Source of the DNA: Neovahlkampfia damariscottae
Taxonomy: Eukaryota > Heterolobosea > Selenaionea > Neovahlkampfiida > Neovahlkampfiidae
Reading direction: 5' to 3'
NCBI GenBank assembly: GCA_016618085.1
Contig: JABLTG010000079.1
Location: 1 to 64,000 of the forward strand
DNA length: 64,000 bases
Position numbers and translations under genes: made by a program
In this document: one piece after another, positions 32,364-45,783 of the stretch
Position numbering within the stretch: the stretch's first letter is position 1
How the letters are laid out: every line of letters begins with the position of its first letter
Notes under the pieces: generated by a model
Told to the model about the DNA's origin: nothing
Databases searched by the model: none
Seen by the model: the letters and a program-made list of their open reading frames with translations, nothing else

Positions 32364-35066
32364 ATGTTTAAATCAACAAGAGGAGGTAGAGGTGGTAGAG
32401 GTGGTAGAGGTGGTTTTAGTGACTTTTTGAATACAAAAAATAATATTCCTACTTTAAGTACAAAAGAGTTAAAAGCCAAATACAAAGAAGAACTGGTTCA
32501 AATAAAAAACATGGGTTTTTCAAATGAAGCTTACATTTTGAACTCTTTAAATGTTTGTAAAGGAAATGTAGAAGAAGTTGTTAACTACTTACTTTTAAAT
32601 CCACCACCACCTGAAGAAAAAGTTGAAGTTAAAATTATTGAAGACTTGGAAGAGATTGACCAAGATCCAGATGATTGGTTCTTGTTAAACCAAAATAATT
32701 TTCAAGCTCCTTTAGATGGACATACAATAATTATGGCAGAAAATAATTTAATTTTTTATGGTGGGCTTGAAAATAGAAAAACAACATCCAAAACAAAATT
32801 TAACAAAAAAATTTCATCATTTGATTTGAAAACAAAAAAATGGAGAATTTTGTCAAATGAAATTCCAGAAGGTATTCAAAATCACACATGTATCTATTAC
32901 AAAGACAAAATGTTCATTTTAGGCGGTGAAAATGATTCAGGATTCGTCACAAATAATTTTATTTCTTTTGACATAAAATCATCAAAATTTGAAGAAATTA
33001 AAGTCCACCCAAATTTTAAACCTCGATCAGATCATTGTTGTTCAGTTTTTAATAGTAAAATGTATGTATTTGGTGGTCAAGATGGAAATGCTCAATGTTT
33101 AAATGATTTATGGATTATTGACTTAGAAAGAAATGAATGGAAAGAATTACAAATTCAAGGAAAGAAACCAACCCAAACAATTGGTTGTTCAATGGAAATT
33201 GCACAAAATCAAATTTTCATTCTTGGAGGTACTCACCAAAAAAATTATTTATTTTATCCAATAGGAACTGACTCACAAAGAACATCTGGACATTTGTATT
33301 CCATAAATTTATTAGAATCCACTTTGAATTTTAGTTTAAGAAAATCAACGTCATCAAATTTCAAAGGATTTCACCACGGATTATTTTGTAAAAATGATGA
33401 AAGAAGTTTAATTGCATTTGGTGGTGAAAACAAACACAAATCAACTTATTTTGACAATATCTATTACTACCATATTGACAAAAATGAATGGGAAGAGATT
33501 CATCCAACAATTGAAGTTCATCCAAGATCACATCATTCTGGAATCATACATAATAATCTTTTGATTATTTTTGGTGGATCAAATAATTCAAAAACATTTG
33601 ATGATTTATATGCGATGAAATTGCAAAATATTAACCAAGATAATTCTTTGTTTAATTTATATTACAAAGGAATTCAATCTGATTGTGTGGTCAAATTTGA
33701 AAATATTCAATTTGATTTGCACAAAATATTCATGGTCCAATCAAATCATTTCGAAGATTTACTGGAAAAATCAAATGAAATTAAGATAATTGATGAATTT
33801 ACTCCGAACCAATTCCAAAAAATATTACCATTTTTTTATGGTTTTGAAATCTCAGTTGATAGTAATGAAGCAATGGAATTAGTTCACTTTGCAAAATTTC
33901 TCGAATTTGAAGAATTAGAAGTGTACATTTTAAATCAATTGACAGATTTAAAACCAAAAGAAATTCTAGATTTATTAGAAAAATCAGATGAATTTATTAA
34001 AAAAAAATATAAAAAGAGATTCATGACCGAAGACAATTTAATCAAATTTTGTTTAGAATATTTTCAATTGAATTATGAAAAGTATGATGATGAAGAATGT
34101 TATAAGAAGTTAAATTCATTGGACAATGATTTATATATTTCGTTAATTACAGCTGAAAAGAATGAACAAGATGGATTAATTCAAAAATCAATTTTAAGAG
34201 ATGAAGAATTTTATGAATTTATGAATCATGCAAGAAGTATACAAGCCTATACAGATGCTTATTTGATATCAAAAGAAGGAGTTAAATTTCCAATTCATAA
34301 AGTTATGTTTTTTAATTCAAATTTGAGTGATTCAATGAAAAATGAAAATAAAGTTCACCTTGAATGTCCAATGCAAATAGTAGAACTTTTGATCAAAACA
34401 GTTTATCATGATAGTGATGTTGAAGTGCCACAACATTTGGAAAGAGATTTTACCAAATTTGGAAAAGAATATAATCTTATTTCAAGTGAAGATGTTGTTG
34501 GTGGAGTGAAAGTAAGTCTATTAATTATTAATTTTTAGTGCAAATACTCATTTGATTTTGATACAAATGGTATTCTTTATTATATTGGTTCGAATGGAAG
34601 AAAATCTGATTGGACAAATCCAATGACATCAAATCTTGTTAAAGTGACAGGTATAGGACATACCTCTGTCTATGGAACATTCGATATGTTTGTAGGAAGA
34701 GTAAATTCAAATTTATGGATGTCTTGTAATGATGTTGGATCATACATTTTAGATTTAGGAGAAGGAAGAAAAGCATTGATAGATTATTACACCTATCGTC
34801 ATTTCTCTCAATCATGTTGTTATCCAAAGAATTGGAGTTTGAGTGGATCAAATAATAACAAAGATTGGGTTGAATTATCCAATCATTTCGAAGTACCAAA
34901 TACTTCATTCACAACTTCAAATGCTACAAAATCATTTCCTGTGAAGAAATGTCCAACTTTTTATAGATATTTCAAAGTTACCAATTTAAGTAAAAATTCG
35001 TCCAATTGGAATTTCGGAATTGGAGGTTTCGAATTATATGGGAAATTTAAAGGAAAATTAAAATAA
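32364..35066 (+). CDS. UBA-Kelch-BTB-BTB-F5/8C multidomain protein
   Basis: Exons 32364-33228, 33265-34511 and 34539-35066 give 879 residues. The 36-nt first intron is a stopless multiple of three; removing it restores a Kelch strand (FILGGTDSQRTSGHLYSIN). Order: RGG-rich tail (5-17); UBA-like segment with MGF (about 30-65); six Kelch repeats (about 105-425, e.g. YVFGGQDGN, IIFGGSNNS); BTB (about 430-530) with BACK-like helices; second BTB (about 625-700); and C-terminal galactose-binding F5/8C domain (about 720-879; YGTFDMFVG, FGIGGFELYG). BTB-Kelch proteins recruit substrates to Cullin-3 ligases; UBA binds ubiquitin. A role as a ubiquitin-ligase adaptor is inferred. Confidence 0.88.
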
Positions 35067-35068
35067 TT

Positions 35069-38000
35069 TTATTTTTGAATTTCGTTCAATGACTCTTTTA
35101 ATAATTGAAATGCTTGAATGGAATTATTTTTCATTTTAAATTTCACTTCATGTCCAAATGGTTTCAGAAGTAAAACTAAAAATGTTTGATGTAAACTCTT
35201 TTTTTGTTTCAATGTTTGAATATCAAAAATTTCAATTTTCAAATTTTTTTTTTGAACATTTTTGTTTTTATTGAAACAATCAAAATACAAAAGTGTTTTT
35301 CCAATAAAAAGTACACCAGATTCTTTTTCATAATTCACCACAAATTCTTTCAAAAAGTTAAAATTTCAAATTGTTTTTACTTTTCATTTCTTCATCACTT
35401 CCAATTTTTTTGATTTCTCTCTTTTTTATTAAATCTTCATTTTGAATTTCATTTTTGAAAATTTGATCTGATAAATTTTCAAATACTTTATCTCTTTGTT
35501 CAAATCTTAAAAATTTCAATGTTTCTCCAAATTTCAAAATGAAAAATATTGTTGATGTTCCACTTTTTTGAATTTTTGAAATATCACCTAAAAAATAAAT
35601 CAATGGTTCTTCATCTGTATTTGGATCAAAACATAAATATGAATCAAATAAATATAGTGTTCCTTGGATTAATTGTGAACATGGAAATGCGTATAAAAGT
35701 TTTTCTTGATTAGATAATCCTAATTTGTTTTGAAGAAAATTTGAAACTGAAGGTGCATCCATTAATGACATGGTTCTTTTTGGTGATTCAAATCCTTTAT
35801 CAGTCACAATTTTCTGATTAATTTCTAATGCTTGTTTAACTAAATCATTCAATGTTTGTTCTCTTTTTGATTGATTTTTGTTGTAAATCTTGTATTCTTT
35901 TCCTTGTTTATTTTTAATATAAATTCCTTTTCCTTTGAATGTATTGATTTTCTTCAAATTTTAACCAATGAAATAACACTTACTTTAATTTCTTGAATAT
36001 TTTTATATTCAATTGATGTTTTCTTTTTTTTATTCAATGAAGAAACATAACATATTCTTTCTGTACAAATATACAATTTTCCAAAAATCAAATCATTATT
36101 TGATACAGAATACATTGAAATTACATTTTCAAACTCTTCCAACCCAAAATCATCCCTAAACTTGTTGAATTTCAAATTGGCTTTATAAAATGAAATTGCA
36201 TCATTTGAATCTCTTCTTTTATCCAACAAATTGAATAAATGATATTTCTATTATTAAAATAATTAACCAATAAAACTGTAGAATAATACCTTCATTTTGG
36301 AATGACTCAAAGTCGAATTTTTGTAATTATTGATCAAATTATCAGTCTTTATATTATTATTTCTTATAATTTCAACAATAAATTCCTTATTATAATCTAA
36401 CATTTTTTTAGAAGCACCTTTTTCATCAGCATGAAAATATTCAATCAAAGGATTCAAAATGTATTCCATTGAATTTAATCTATTCCTTGAAATAAAATGT
36501 TTATCCTTAGATGTTCTACATATTGCATCATCAAAACACTCAAAAAATTTCAAAAATCAAAAGAAATCTTCTTACATTCATAAAAATCAAAAATAATTTT
36601 TGAATCAAAGTTTTTAACATTTTGGGGAGTAATCTTTCTGAAAAAATTGATAATTTTGGAGTTAATTCATCAATTAAGTTCTTTTGAAAAAATTTGATAG
36701 TTTGATTTTTCATTTTTTGAATATCATTTTCTTCCTTTAACTTTCCAAAATCCATGAAAAATTTTTGAATTTTGTTTTCAAATTTATTAGCTAAAATAGT
36801 GATAGTTTCATCAATAATATCATTCAAGGAATGAATTGATTCACTTTCTTTTGAGTCAATTGTTTTATTCAAATCTAATTGGTAGGATGTTGAAAAAAAA
36901 TAATCTGTGATTGTCATTAATTGGTCAATTGTAGAACAGATGTTATTCATTTTGATTAATACTTCTTCAGTAACTGAAACAAAATCATCTTCTTCATTAA
37001 ATATCTTTCTTTGATTTTCAGGTTTCATTGTTATATCAACAATTAATAGATCTTTCATTTCGGTTGCATATTGAACAGCTAAATAATAAGCTACATCAAA
37101 GAAATTCTTCATGATTTCTTGTCGATCAAATTCAAGAGTCTTTAAATAATCAAAAACTTGTGATAATAATTCAAATGAATCTGTGACTGAAGTTGAATGA
37201 AGAAAACCAACAGGTGGATCAAACTAGGTTTTTAGATCAGAGATAAAAATTTTTTTACTTTATCGATTGAAATTGCTGTTTGAATCCATCCTTTAACTTT
37301 TTGTTTAATTTCATTTGAATAATTTGCAATATATTTCTTTCCAATATCGTATGGATTAATCTTTGAAATGAAATTCCTATTTTAGAAATTAGAATTTGAT
37401 TCGAGAAATATGATTTACATTTTATCTTTCAATAGGTTATTTAACTCAACAATAGAAGAACATAATTGTATCATTTGAAAAGAATTGAATTCTTCTTTAG
37501 ATTGTAACATCTAAAAAATGATTGGTCAGTTTTTTTTTGGTTGTTACCTCTTCAAGGCTTGATTTGAATACTTGATGAATGATTTCCAATGAATATTCAT
37601 CATAATTTACGAATCTTTAAAAATTAATGAAACTAAAAAGTAAATGATACTTTGGAAAAGATATTGAAAAATCATTTCTCTGAATTCTAATTTGAAGCAT
37701 TTCACATATTCTTAACAATCCAGGTGGATTAATTTGTTCACCTGAAATCATTTCTTCCTTTATGGATTCATAATCTTTGACTATTGATTTCTAAAAATAG
37801 TTTAGTGATTTATCAATCAATCATACTGTTATACAATCTTGTAACAATCTTTTAAATGAGAATGGTGAATAAGCTTCATATTCAACTTTGAATAATCGAA
37901 AAATTTGAATCATGGAAGTCAAAATTCCATTTGGATAATTTTCAGGAAAATAATTCATGTAGTTTGAAAGAATTTCTTCAATTCTCCCGCTTAATTCAAA

Positions 38001-39603
38001 AACAGCTGTATCAATCATTGTTTCTTCATTAGTTGTTGAAATACAGTATTTTTGTGTTTTGTTGGTGTGTAAAAATTCAATGCATTGAGTCAATTCGCGT
38101 GCAAAGGAAGGTGTTGCCAATAAATCAATTCTATTGATTATACCTCTTAGTAAAACTAATTTCTTGAAAATATCACCAATTCCTTTGTTGATGTTAAATA
38201 TAAATTTATTTGTTTACCATAGACTTTTGAGAACTCTTCAAGTACCCATGTTTCATTGAAATTTAACATATGATGTCCATCTGATGTGTATTTATGTGCT
38301 TTAACTATATTTAATTCCAATATTTCATATAAATCTAAGTAATTCACTAAATTTGAAGGTAATCCTTTTGATTGGTTAGTATTTTCATTGGAATACTTGT
38401 CTTCACTTTAAAATTTTTTTTTTGGAATTTTTGAAAAATCAATTCAACAGAAACATCCACTGTTCCAATCATTTGATTTGAATTCGAAAAGTGAATTATT
38501 TGATAAGTTTCTTCCATTTTCTTTTTTCCCCAACTTGTTCCTTTTGGTTTGATTTGATCAATAATATTTGAGATATCAATGACAAAGAAGCCAATTTTAC
38601 TTGCTGAAAAATAACCCAATGATTGTAATTCTATTCTCAGATCTTTTATTTCATTCAAAATTCTAATGAAGAATCATGTTAAAAAAAATTGAATGATTTA
38701 CAATTGATGAACTTCAGAAGACCATTCTGAATTTGGAATAATTTCAGAAGTTTTTTGTCCTTTTATTAAAAAAGAAAGATTTGAAACATCTTTTTTTGAA
38801 ATTAAAAAAATGAAAGTTACTTTTTTTGGTTAATTTTAATTTTGATAATTTAACATTTAAAATTATTTTTGTATTTTCTTCTCTAGCTTTGTTACCTTTT
38901 TTTAGTAAAAAATTTGTTGTTTCCAAGTTTTGTTCTTTCCAAATTTTGTATTCTTTTTTATCTTTGAAATCAAATGGACTTGAAAAAATGTAAACAAAAA
39001 ATTAATTTCAAACCTATAAAATGGAACCATTTCATCATTGATATTTTCTAATCTGGATTTAAGTGATTCTATAGGATAATCATAAGAATGTAATGTTGAA
39101 TTTTGAACAATTTCATTCCAAATATTTTCAAATTTCGAAATATATTCAGGAAAGGCTGAAAGTAAAGTTTCTATAATGGATTGTGGATCCAAAACTGATT
39201 TAAATTCATCATCCTCAGATATTTGAGTAATTAATGGTGAATAAACACATCTTAGTGCATAATTCAATGCTAGTTCTTCCTAATGAAAAAAAAATAAAAA
39301 TTCAATTTCTTTTTTACTTTTGATTTCAATTTTGAATTTGAAAGTGCCTCGGTTCTTGGTGTTTTTACATTGAATAGTTCTTTTTCTGAAGATTGAGAAA
39401 GAATTTCTTCTAGTTTTATTGTTTCAAGTTCAGGAATTGGTTCTCGTTGTGTTTGTGGTGGTTTTTTTGAAAAAACTTCAATCTCCGAACCTGAACGGCG
39501 ATGTGGACTATTTTTATGTTAAGATATTCATTGGAATTTACGGTCTTTTATTGTTGAGTTTCACTTCGAGTGTTGTTTCCATCACTCCACCTCTCGATTT
39601 CAT
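35069..39603 (-). CDS. C2-MUN-GRAM protein (Unc13-like), 17 exons
   Basis: Seventeen exons: 39603-39542, 39507-39318, 39279-39014, 38978-38821, 38789-38702, 38662-38397, 38364-38218, 38182-37827, 37790-37651, 37614-37548, 37510-37419, 37376-37259, 37223-36576, 36538-36290, 36247-35984, 35951-35381 and 35346-35069. All junctions keep one frame of 1,319 residues. After SPFDFKDKKEY comes a C2-like domain (about 180-345), then a long helical region of the MUN/Munc13 type (about 390-970), which in other organisms opens syntaxin for SNARE assembly. Next come two clear GRAM domains (about 955-1040 and 1075-1160; GKLYICTERICY, GTLYLFDSYLCF) and a third GRAM-like segment at the end. Exocytosis tethering or priming is the likely role. 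The stop is 2 bp from that of the convergent gene. Confidence 0.85.
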
Positions 39604-39987
39604 TGGTTAACAGAAAAAAAAATTTTGGCGGATAAATTGTTTTCAAGAATGTCGTTCTTTAGCCAAAGATACTTTAAATATTCGCATTTTTCAAATAATC
39701 CAAATGTCACCAAATATTCTGGCTGATGAAAAAAATATTTGATCATCTTTCAGGTTGCTTCGAAAACCAAAAAGAAAGGAATCCAATTTTTAGATGATGC
39801 AAATTCAAAATTGAACAAAAAAAGTTATTCTTCATTTTGATATTGGAAACTAATAGACCAATCAATTTCTTTTTCAATTTCCAAATTCAGGTTTTTGAAT
39901 TCTAAAATTTTTCATTGGTTCAAACTTTCTATAAAGTGGAAAACAATATTAGAATGTTCATAATTAGATTTACTACAAAACGAAGAC
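39604..39987. promoter_or_regulatory. 384-bp divergent region, possibly with a tiny gene
   Basis: This is the longest stretch without a confident gene. It contains ATTGG/CCAAT copies near 39602-39606 (fused to the leftward ATG), 39,858-39,863 and 39914-39918 (69 bp before the RGS gene). A candidate mini-gene, listed separately, occupies 39649-39840. Confidence 0.4.
39649..39840 (+). CDS. Candidate very small two-exon gene
   Basis: ATG 39649 lies about 43 bp after ATTGG and opens 19 codons (MSFFSQRYFKYSHF...). A clean acceptor (CTTTCAG at about 39773) precedes a 28-codon frame beginning VASKTKKKGIQFLDDA and ending in TGA at 39838-39840. A donor GTCACC at 39706 would join them in phase 0 and give 47 residues. 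The donor is weak compared with the GTAAG/GTAAA type used elsewhere, and no family is recognised. Confidence 0.3.
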
Positions 39988-40515
39988 ATGCAAACAGACT
40001 CTGGACATAGATCAAGAAGCCATTGCATAATAGACCAGACAAAACACCGAGAAAGAAGTTACTCCATTATAAAGCCAATGCTTCGTGCTCATTCAGAATT
40101 CAAAAAAATTAGAAACAATAGAAACACTGTAGACTATCTTGAAACACTTCATAGTAACGATATAATCTGGGAATCCTTTAAAAAATTCTCAATTGAGGAA
40201 TTGTCAGATGAAAATGTTCACTTGTACCATGAAATAAAAGAATACGAAAAATCAACAGTGCTAGTTAGAAAAAAAATGGCTACGAAAATATATCAACAAT
40301 ATTTGAATGACAACTCTGAATCATGGGCCAATATACCAAAACAAGAAGCAACTTTTGTAAAAATAATACTGGATAAACAAATTGTACCAAGTTCTGATTT
40401 ATTTGATTTAGTATTGAAACAAACAAAGCAAAACTTGGCTGATACATATAGTAGATATATTTTATCCACCCATTTTCAAGATGTAAATAAAGAAATCAAT
40501 GTAAATAAAAATTAA
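39988..40515 (+). CDS. Stand-alone RGS-domain protein
   Basis: A single exon of 175 residues. After about 45 basic, Ser/Arg-rich residues comes one RGS domain (about 50-170), with the typical helices IIWESFKKFSIEELSDEN, ATKIYQQYLND and LADTYSRYILSTHF closing the bundle. It would accelerate GTP hydrolysis on G-alpha. The nearest CCAAT-type motif is 69 bp upstream, farther than usual here. Confidence 0.87.
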   Translation: MQTDSGHRSRSHCIIDQTKHRERSYSIIKPMLRAHSEFKKIRNNRNTVDYLETLHSNDIIWESFKKFSIEELSDENVHLYHEIKEYEKSTVLVRKKMATKIYQQYLNDNSESWANIPKQEATFVKIILDKQIVPSSDLFDLVLKQTKQNLADTYSRYILSTHFQDVNKEINVNKN

Positions 40516-40581
40516 TAAAAAAAATGATGTGTTTTGTACATAAAAAAGATAACATGTATCTGTGATTGAATAAAATTCAAT

Positions 40582-43500
40582 TTATTTTTTTGGTTTCATA
40601 GTTGTGATATTTTTTCTCTTTGTCGTTTTTTTTGAAGAAACTGATCTCTTAGAAATTGTTGATTGTCTTTCAAGATTTCTAGGTTTTTTTGGTGAAATTT
40701 TCTTCTTTGGAGTTTCAAATGATTGTTTTGAAGGTGTTTTCTTTTGTGGTTGATAACTATGACGTTCAAAATATGCATCAAGACCTTTCATATTTGGTGA
40801 ATCAATTTGTTCTTCTTCATCATCCCACAATTTTGAAATTTCCTTCTTCTTTGGTGTTTTAATACTTTGATAAGAATCAGATTTGTATTTTTTGATCACT
40901 GAATCTTCATTTGATTTTGGGGTAATCTTTTCTCTTGAAGAACAAGGACTTGTTTCAAACAATTGGAATATCTTTTTTTCTTCTGTTGAATTTTGAAATA
41001 TGTTTTTGTCTTCAGGTGAATTTTGAAAGAGTTTCTTTGGTTTCAATTGAGATTTTTTACCAAATGAAAATTGAATTTTGACAGGTGTTTCAATATCACT
41101 TTCATTATCTGATGATTCTTTATGATGATAAGGTGATAATTTATAATCATCAATTTTCTTTTGTTTCTTTGAATCTGTAATTTTGAATTTCTTTGATGGT
41201 GAAGAATAATGAGTAAAATCCAATTTTCGTTTTCCTGATCCAGAATTTGAATCTCTTTCACTACCGAATTTAAGTTGAAATTTCTTTTCTTTTGATTTTT
41301 CTTCAATCAATGAAGTTGATGTTTCTTTGAATTTTCTCAATTCAGATTTCATGTAACTTTCCATTTTATCCATTCTACTTTGACCACCATCATTACTGCT
41401 ACCAGATGAATTTGATATTGGTGAATTAAAGTTCAATTTTGTTTGTTTGAATTTTGTTTTTTTTGGGGTGACAACTGATTCAACTCCTGAACTATGAGGA
41501 AGGATTTCAATTGTGTAAGAAGGGATTTCATGATGAAGCAAATGATAAAAATGTTCCTATATGAAAAAGTAATCAATAAATGATTAGAAATACAGTTCTC
41601 TTTGTTGAAATAACAAATTTCAAAGCTTCTTCTAATTGTTCTTTGTTCATTTTACAAAGTGTTTGTAGGTCGAATTTTTGAATGATTTGTGCAGCAACAT
41701 ATAAATTTAATGGAGGGAATTTTGACAAAAATACTTCTTGATCAGAAGGAAATTCTTCAATATATTGATACTTATCAAATTCTTCATGAGTATTTAAGTG
41801 TTCAAGTTTATTGTTGATGAATTCAGAAGTTTCCTATCGATTAATTTATTTAAATTTACTTCATCTGAAAAACTATATTTGATTTCAATTTTGAACGAAG
41901 AAGACATCATAAAAGCTGTAAATGAACTGAAGAAGTCAATTGTTGTTTCCATTTGCTCAACACTGCAAAAATAATTAAAAAGAGCTTTTCATACTTTTGG
42001 TCAGGGAATTTAACAATAATAAGACATTCATCAAATTGAAGAGAAAGATATAAAAATTTGTCAAGTATATCGACTTTTGATTCTTCATCAAGTTGTTCTG
42101 GTTCATAAAAAACGATGCAATGAGTTGAATTTAAAATGATATCTGGTTGAGAAGTATTGATTGTGGATCTTTCGTCTACATCAATTGAAAATCTTTTGTG
42201 CAATGAATCAAGTAAATCTTTGTTTCCAAAAACATATTCTGTGGCAAGGATTTTTTTCATTTCTTTTCTTTCTTTATTTTCATTTGAAAAGATAAATTTT
42301 GACAAAGTTTGATAATCTGTTTCATCAAAGATCTCTGTTTGATGGATTTTTGAAATTTCTTTGGAGTCAATCACAGAACTTGAAATATTTGTTTTTTCTT
42401 GAATTTTTTTTATCCATTTGTCATTGTATTCATCAAAATTTGATTGCTCAGATGTCAAAGATGAACGAAATGAATAATCTTTGATTTGATGGCAAGCAAT
42501 CAATTCATGAATATTTCCTAAATTGATATATTGTTGATCTTTTGGTGTTTCAAATTCAATGAAATATTCAACTCCTTTGAAATCAAGATTTATCATTTTT
42601 TCTTGGTATTGATAAACAAATAAATTGGTTTCAGAATTTTTTGTCCTATAAATCAATTAAATAAGAGTTTTGAATACAATTCAGCAAAACTATATTTCTT
42701 TGGATCATCTCCGTAGGAATAGCATGATATCTCATCAAGATACTTCATTACATATAATTTAATATTCTTTTTGCTCAAACTGACAAGTTTTGAAATAGTG
42801 ATCGTATCTCTTACAACCAAAATGATCTATTGAAAATATTAATCAAAAAAGGAATACGTTTGCTTTTTTTGTTGAAACAGAAGTTAAAAATTCCATTAAA
42901 ATTCTTAAAGAACTGAAATCTTCCATCTTTTTTGATAGAACAAGTTTTTTCAATCCATTCAATTCATTTGTTACGCTTGATGCAATTTTGTTTGATATTT
43001 TGATTATTTTTTGAAATTTTTCTGATTTCAATAATTCAAACGTTTGAGAAATGCCAACATTGATCACATTATTAAAAATTTCAATCAAAAAATATAAAGT
43101 AAATGATTTTTGAAATTCTTCTGAAGAAAAATTCAATTTTGGATCATCCTTTGAACGTTTTCGTTCTTTGTTCAAATCTTTCATTTTTTCCAATAATTTT
43201 CTAATTTTCAGGAGAATTAATGATCTTACGAATGAGGAATATGTGAATAAGTTTTGAACTTCTTCCAAAATGAATCAAGTTTTTGCAGATCATGAAAAAG
43301 TTCTGTTGAATATTTTGTCAACTTTTCAACAAAAAATTGAATTGGAGTGTCTTTTAAATCAATAAATCTTTCTTTGTCACGAATAGATGATGCTATTTGA
43401 GAGTCAGAACGATTTTTACATATAATCTTTTTTATACCAATAGATTTGATGAATTGATTCAATGAATTCAATGTTAATGATGGAACTTGTGATAAAATTA

Positions 43501-45688
43501 AGCTTTTTGTATTGATTTTGGACAAAGATAAAATGGTATCAAAGATTCGGCATGAATTAACAGTATTCTCTTCTGAAATAAAATTTTGTGATAAAATAGT
43601 GAAAGAACAGTTGAGAAAAATATTCTTGCATCTTTGAAGAAGAAAATCCAATGAATTTGGTGTACAAAAAATTAATTTGATTCCATTTGAATCTTTCTTT
43701 GACATTTGATTTATACTTTCAGTCAAATTTTTTTCAACAACAAAAATTGATCCAATTGTTAATGAATTTCTCAAATAATAAGAATGAAACAAATATTCTG
43801 AATATAATTCCTCTTCGTCTTTAGAAACCCAAACAATTGAGTTGTTATTTTCTTTTCTAAAAATATTGTAAAATAACAATGATGTGATATTTAATCTTTT
43901 TTCTTTTGGGAAAGTCAATAAAGAATTTGTAGACATTAGTTCACGTACAATATCAATCTGGTATATATTTAAATGATTTAATTCTTACTTCATATAGAGC
44001 AACTGGAATTGTTGGTGGTTTTACAATATCTGATGGAAATTGAGTTGGTTTAGTTTTTTTAACACCTAAAAAGTAAATAAATAACTCTTGTTTCTGTACC
44101 AATTTTTTTGATAGTCATGAAACTTTCAAGTGTATCAGATTCTATTTTTCCAATTTCTTTGAGATCATTCTTTTGTTTAAAAAATTCTTGTTTTGAACTA
44201 AGAATTTGTGTTTCTGGAATTTTCTTGAATTTCCCCATTTTTTTGAAATCTTCCAAACTTGGAAGCATTTTAATTTCTTCTAGATATTCTTTTTGTTGTT
44301 TTTCTAATTCAAACATGTTTAAATTTGAAAAATTATAATCATTCTTCTTGTTGATGTCCAAAGTTTGAATTGGAGAAATTGAGTCAATGAAATATTCTTC
44401 AGATTCTGCTTCAATAATTTCAAATCCAAATATAATTTCGTAAATTGATTGTTTTGTTGAATTTAAACGATATTCTGAATCAGTGATCATTTTTCTTGCC
44501 TTGTACATTTCATTTGAGTACCAAAAAGAAGGTAAATGAATTTCTAATTTCGAAGTTACATATTCATTGAAATTCAAAGTGAAAAATAACATGGATTTAA
44601 TCTAGATGTTAATAAAAAAATAATGCACTTCTTCAAATGTTTTTTGTTTTTGTTCAGAAACAAAAGGAACTGAAATTAAATTATAATAAATTAAAACCTG
44701 GGACTTCCCTGAAATTATCAATTGAGAATGAAGAATCTAAAAGTGTGATAGAGTCTTCAAGCTCTATTAATTCTACCTTTGTTTTCTTTAACATCATCTT
44801 TTCAGAAAATAATGAAGATTTTTGTTCAAGTTGTTTCATGTTTCTTAATTGGAATAAATTGATGTTAAATTCCATGTCATTTTCAATTTCTTCTTCAAAC
44901 TCTTCAACCACAGTTTCACATTTTTTAGAGTGAATTTTCAAATCTAAAATTACTTAATTAAGCTTCTGTACCTGGTAGGTTTTCTTGGTAAGTTTCTTCA
45001 AATTCTTCCATCGTACTAAAAAATATTTTCCCTACTTCAACATTTTTTGGATTTAAATCATTTTGAAACTAAATTTTAATTAAATTTACAAACTGATACT
45101 GTGAGATCTAAATCTTCAAAATCTATTTTTTCTTCTTCTATTTGTTGAATTGTTTCTTCATCACATTTTTCATAATCTTGGATTTTTTCATTAATGTTTT
45201 GAACAGGAACCAAGTCAAATGTTTCCATGAGCATTCTATTTTTTTATTATTTTATGTTTTTATACGTGTTTTGAAAATTGAATTCTGCTATTTCTTTAGG
45301 AATTTGTTGAAGAGTAAAAATAAAATTCATGTCGTCCTCCAAAAAAATTTCCAAATCAAATTCTGTGGCAATTATCAATTCCGGTGTGGTTCTTTTAAAC
45401 TCAAATTCATCTTCCTTTCTTTCATATTTCTTAAATTCTGCTTCATCTAATTCCGATGGTTCATGACCAAATTTTACGTTTCTAATATCTAAACGACTTT
45501 AATGAGTTGTATTTCCATATGGGTATACCAATATTTTTCTTTTCAAAATGACGGTTTTCAAATAAAAAATTCAATTCTGTTTGATCCACTTCTGAAATCA
45601 AAATCAACGGTTTAAGTTTGTTATGATCTTCTAAAACCTTGAATTCATATTCTTGAAGATAGTCTCTAGAAAAATAGCGAAGCTTCAT
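40582..45688 (-). CDS. SHOC1: SHOC1/ZIP2-like XPF-related meiotic crossover protein
   Basis: Fifteen exons: 45688-45529, 45488-45266, 45235-45094, 45068-44972, 44943-44698, 44669-44629, 44601-44100, 44065-43989, 43957-43230, 43200-42858, 42826-42678, 42645-41995, 41962-41860, 41833-41594 and 41556-40582. They read through to 1,558 residues, close to Arabidopsis SHOC1 (about 1,600). Family resemblance, from memory: N terminus MKLRYFSRDYL versus MRTRFLNIDYF; HhH-type block FLSKFPPLNLYVAAQII versus FLTKFPSVNPLTAQVIL (about 1190-1210); and a C-terminal QTKLNF versus QTKLVW. A degenerate XPF helicase/nuclease core precedes the HhH. The last 320 residues are Lys/Ser-rich. SHOC1 with PTD/SPO16 stabilises crossover intermediates in meiosis. 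This is my reading of weak similarity. Confidence 0.72.
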
Positions 45689-45783
45689 TTCCAGTTTTTT
45701 TTCGACCAGGAAAGTGATGAATGATTTTATTGGTCATTGTCGTCAACCAATAAAAAACTCTGTTTGAAACAAAAAAATAAAAA
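45689..45783. promoter_or_regulatory. Bidirectional promoter with two CCAAT motifs
   Basis: Between the SHOC1-like and exosome genes lie ATTGG (45729-45733, 40 bp from the leftward ATG) and CCAAT (45747-45751, 32 bp from the rightward ATG), in a near-palindromic layout. Confidence 0.55.

Noticed and set aside
45473-45495. A 16-nt intron (GTCGTTTAGATATTAG) at the first junction of the SHOC1-like gene
   Set aside because: A normal 40-nt intron (45489-45528) with a GTATAC donor gives an equally good frame and a typical length.
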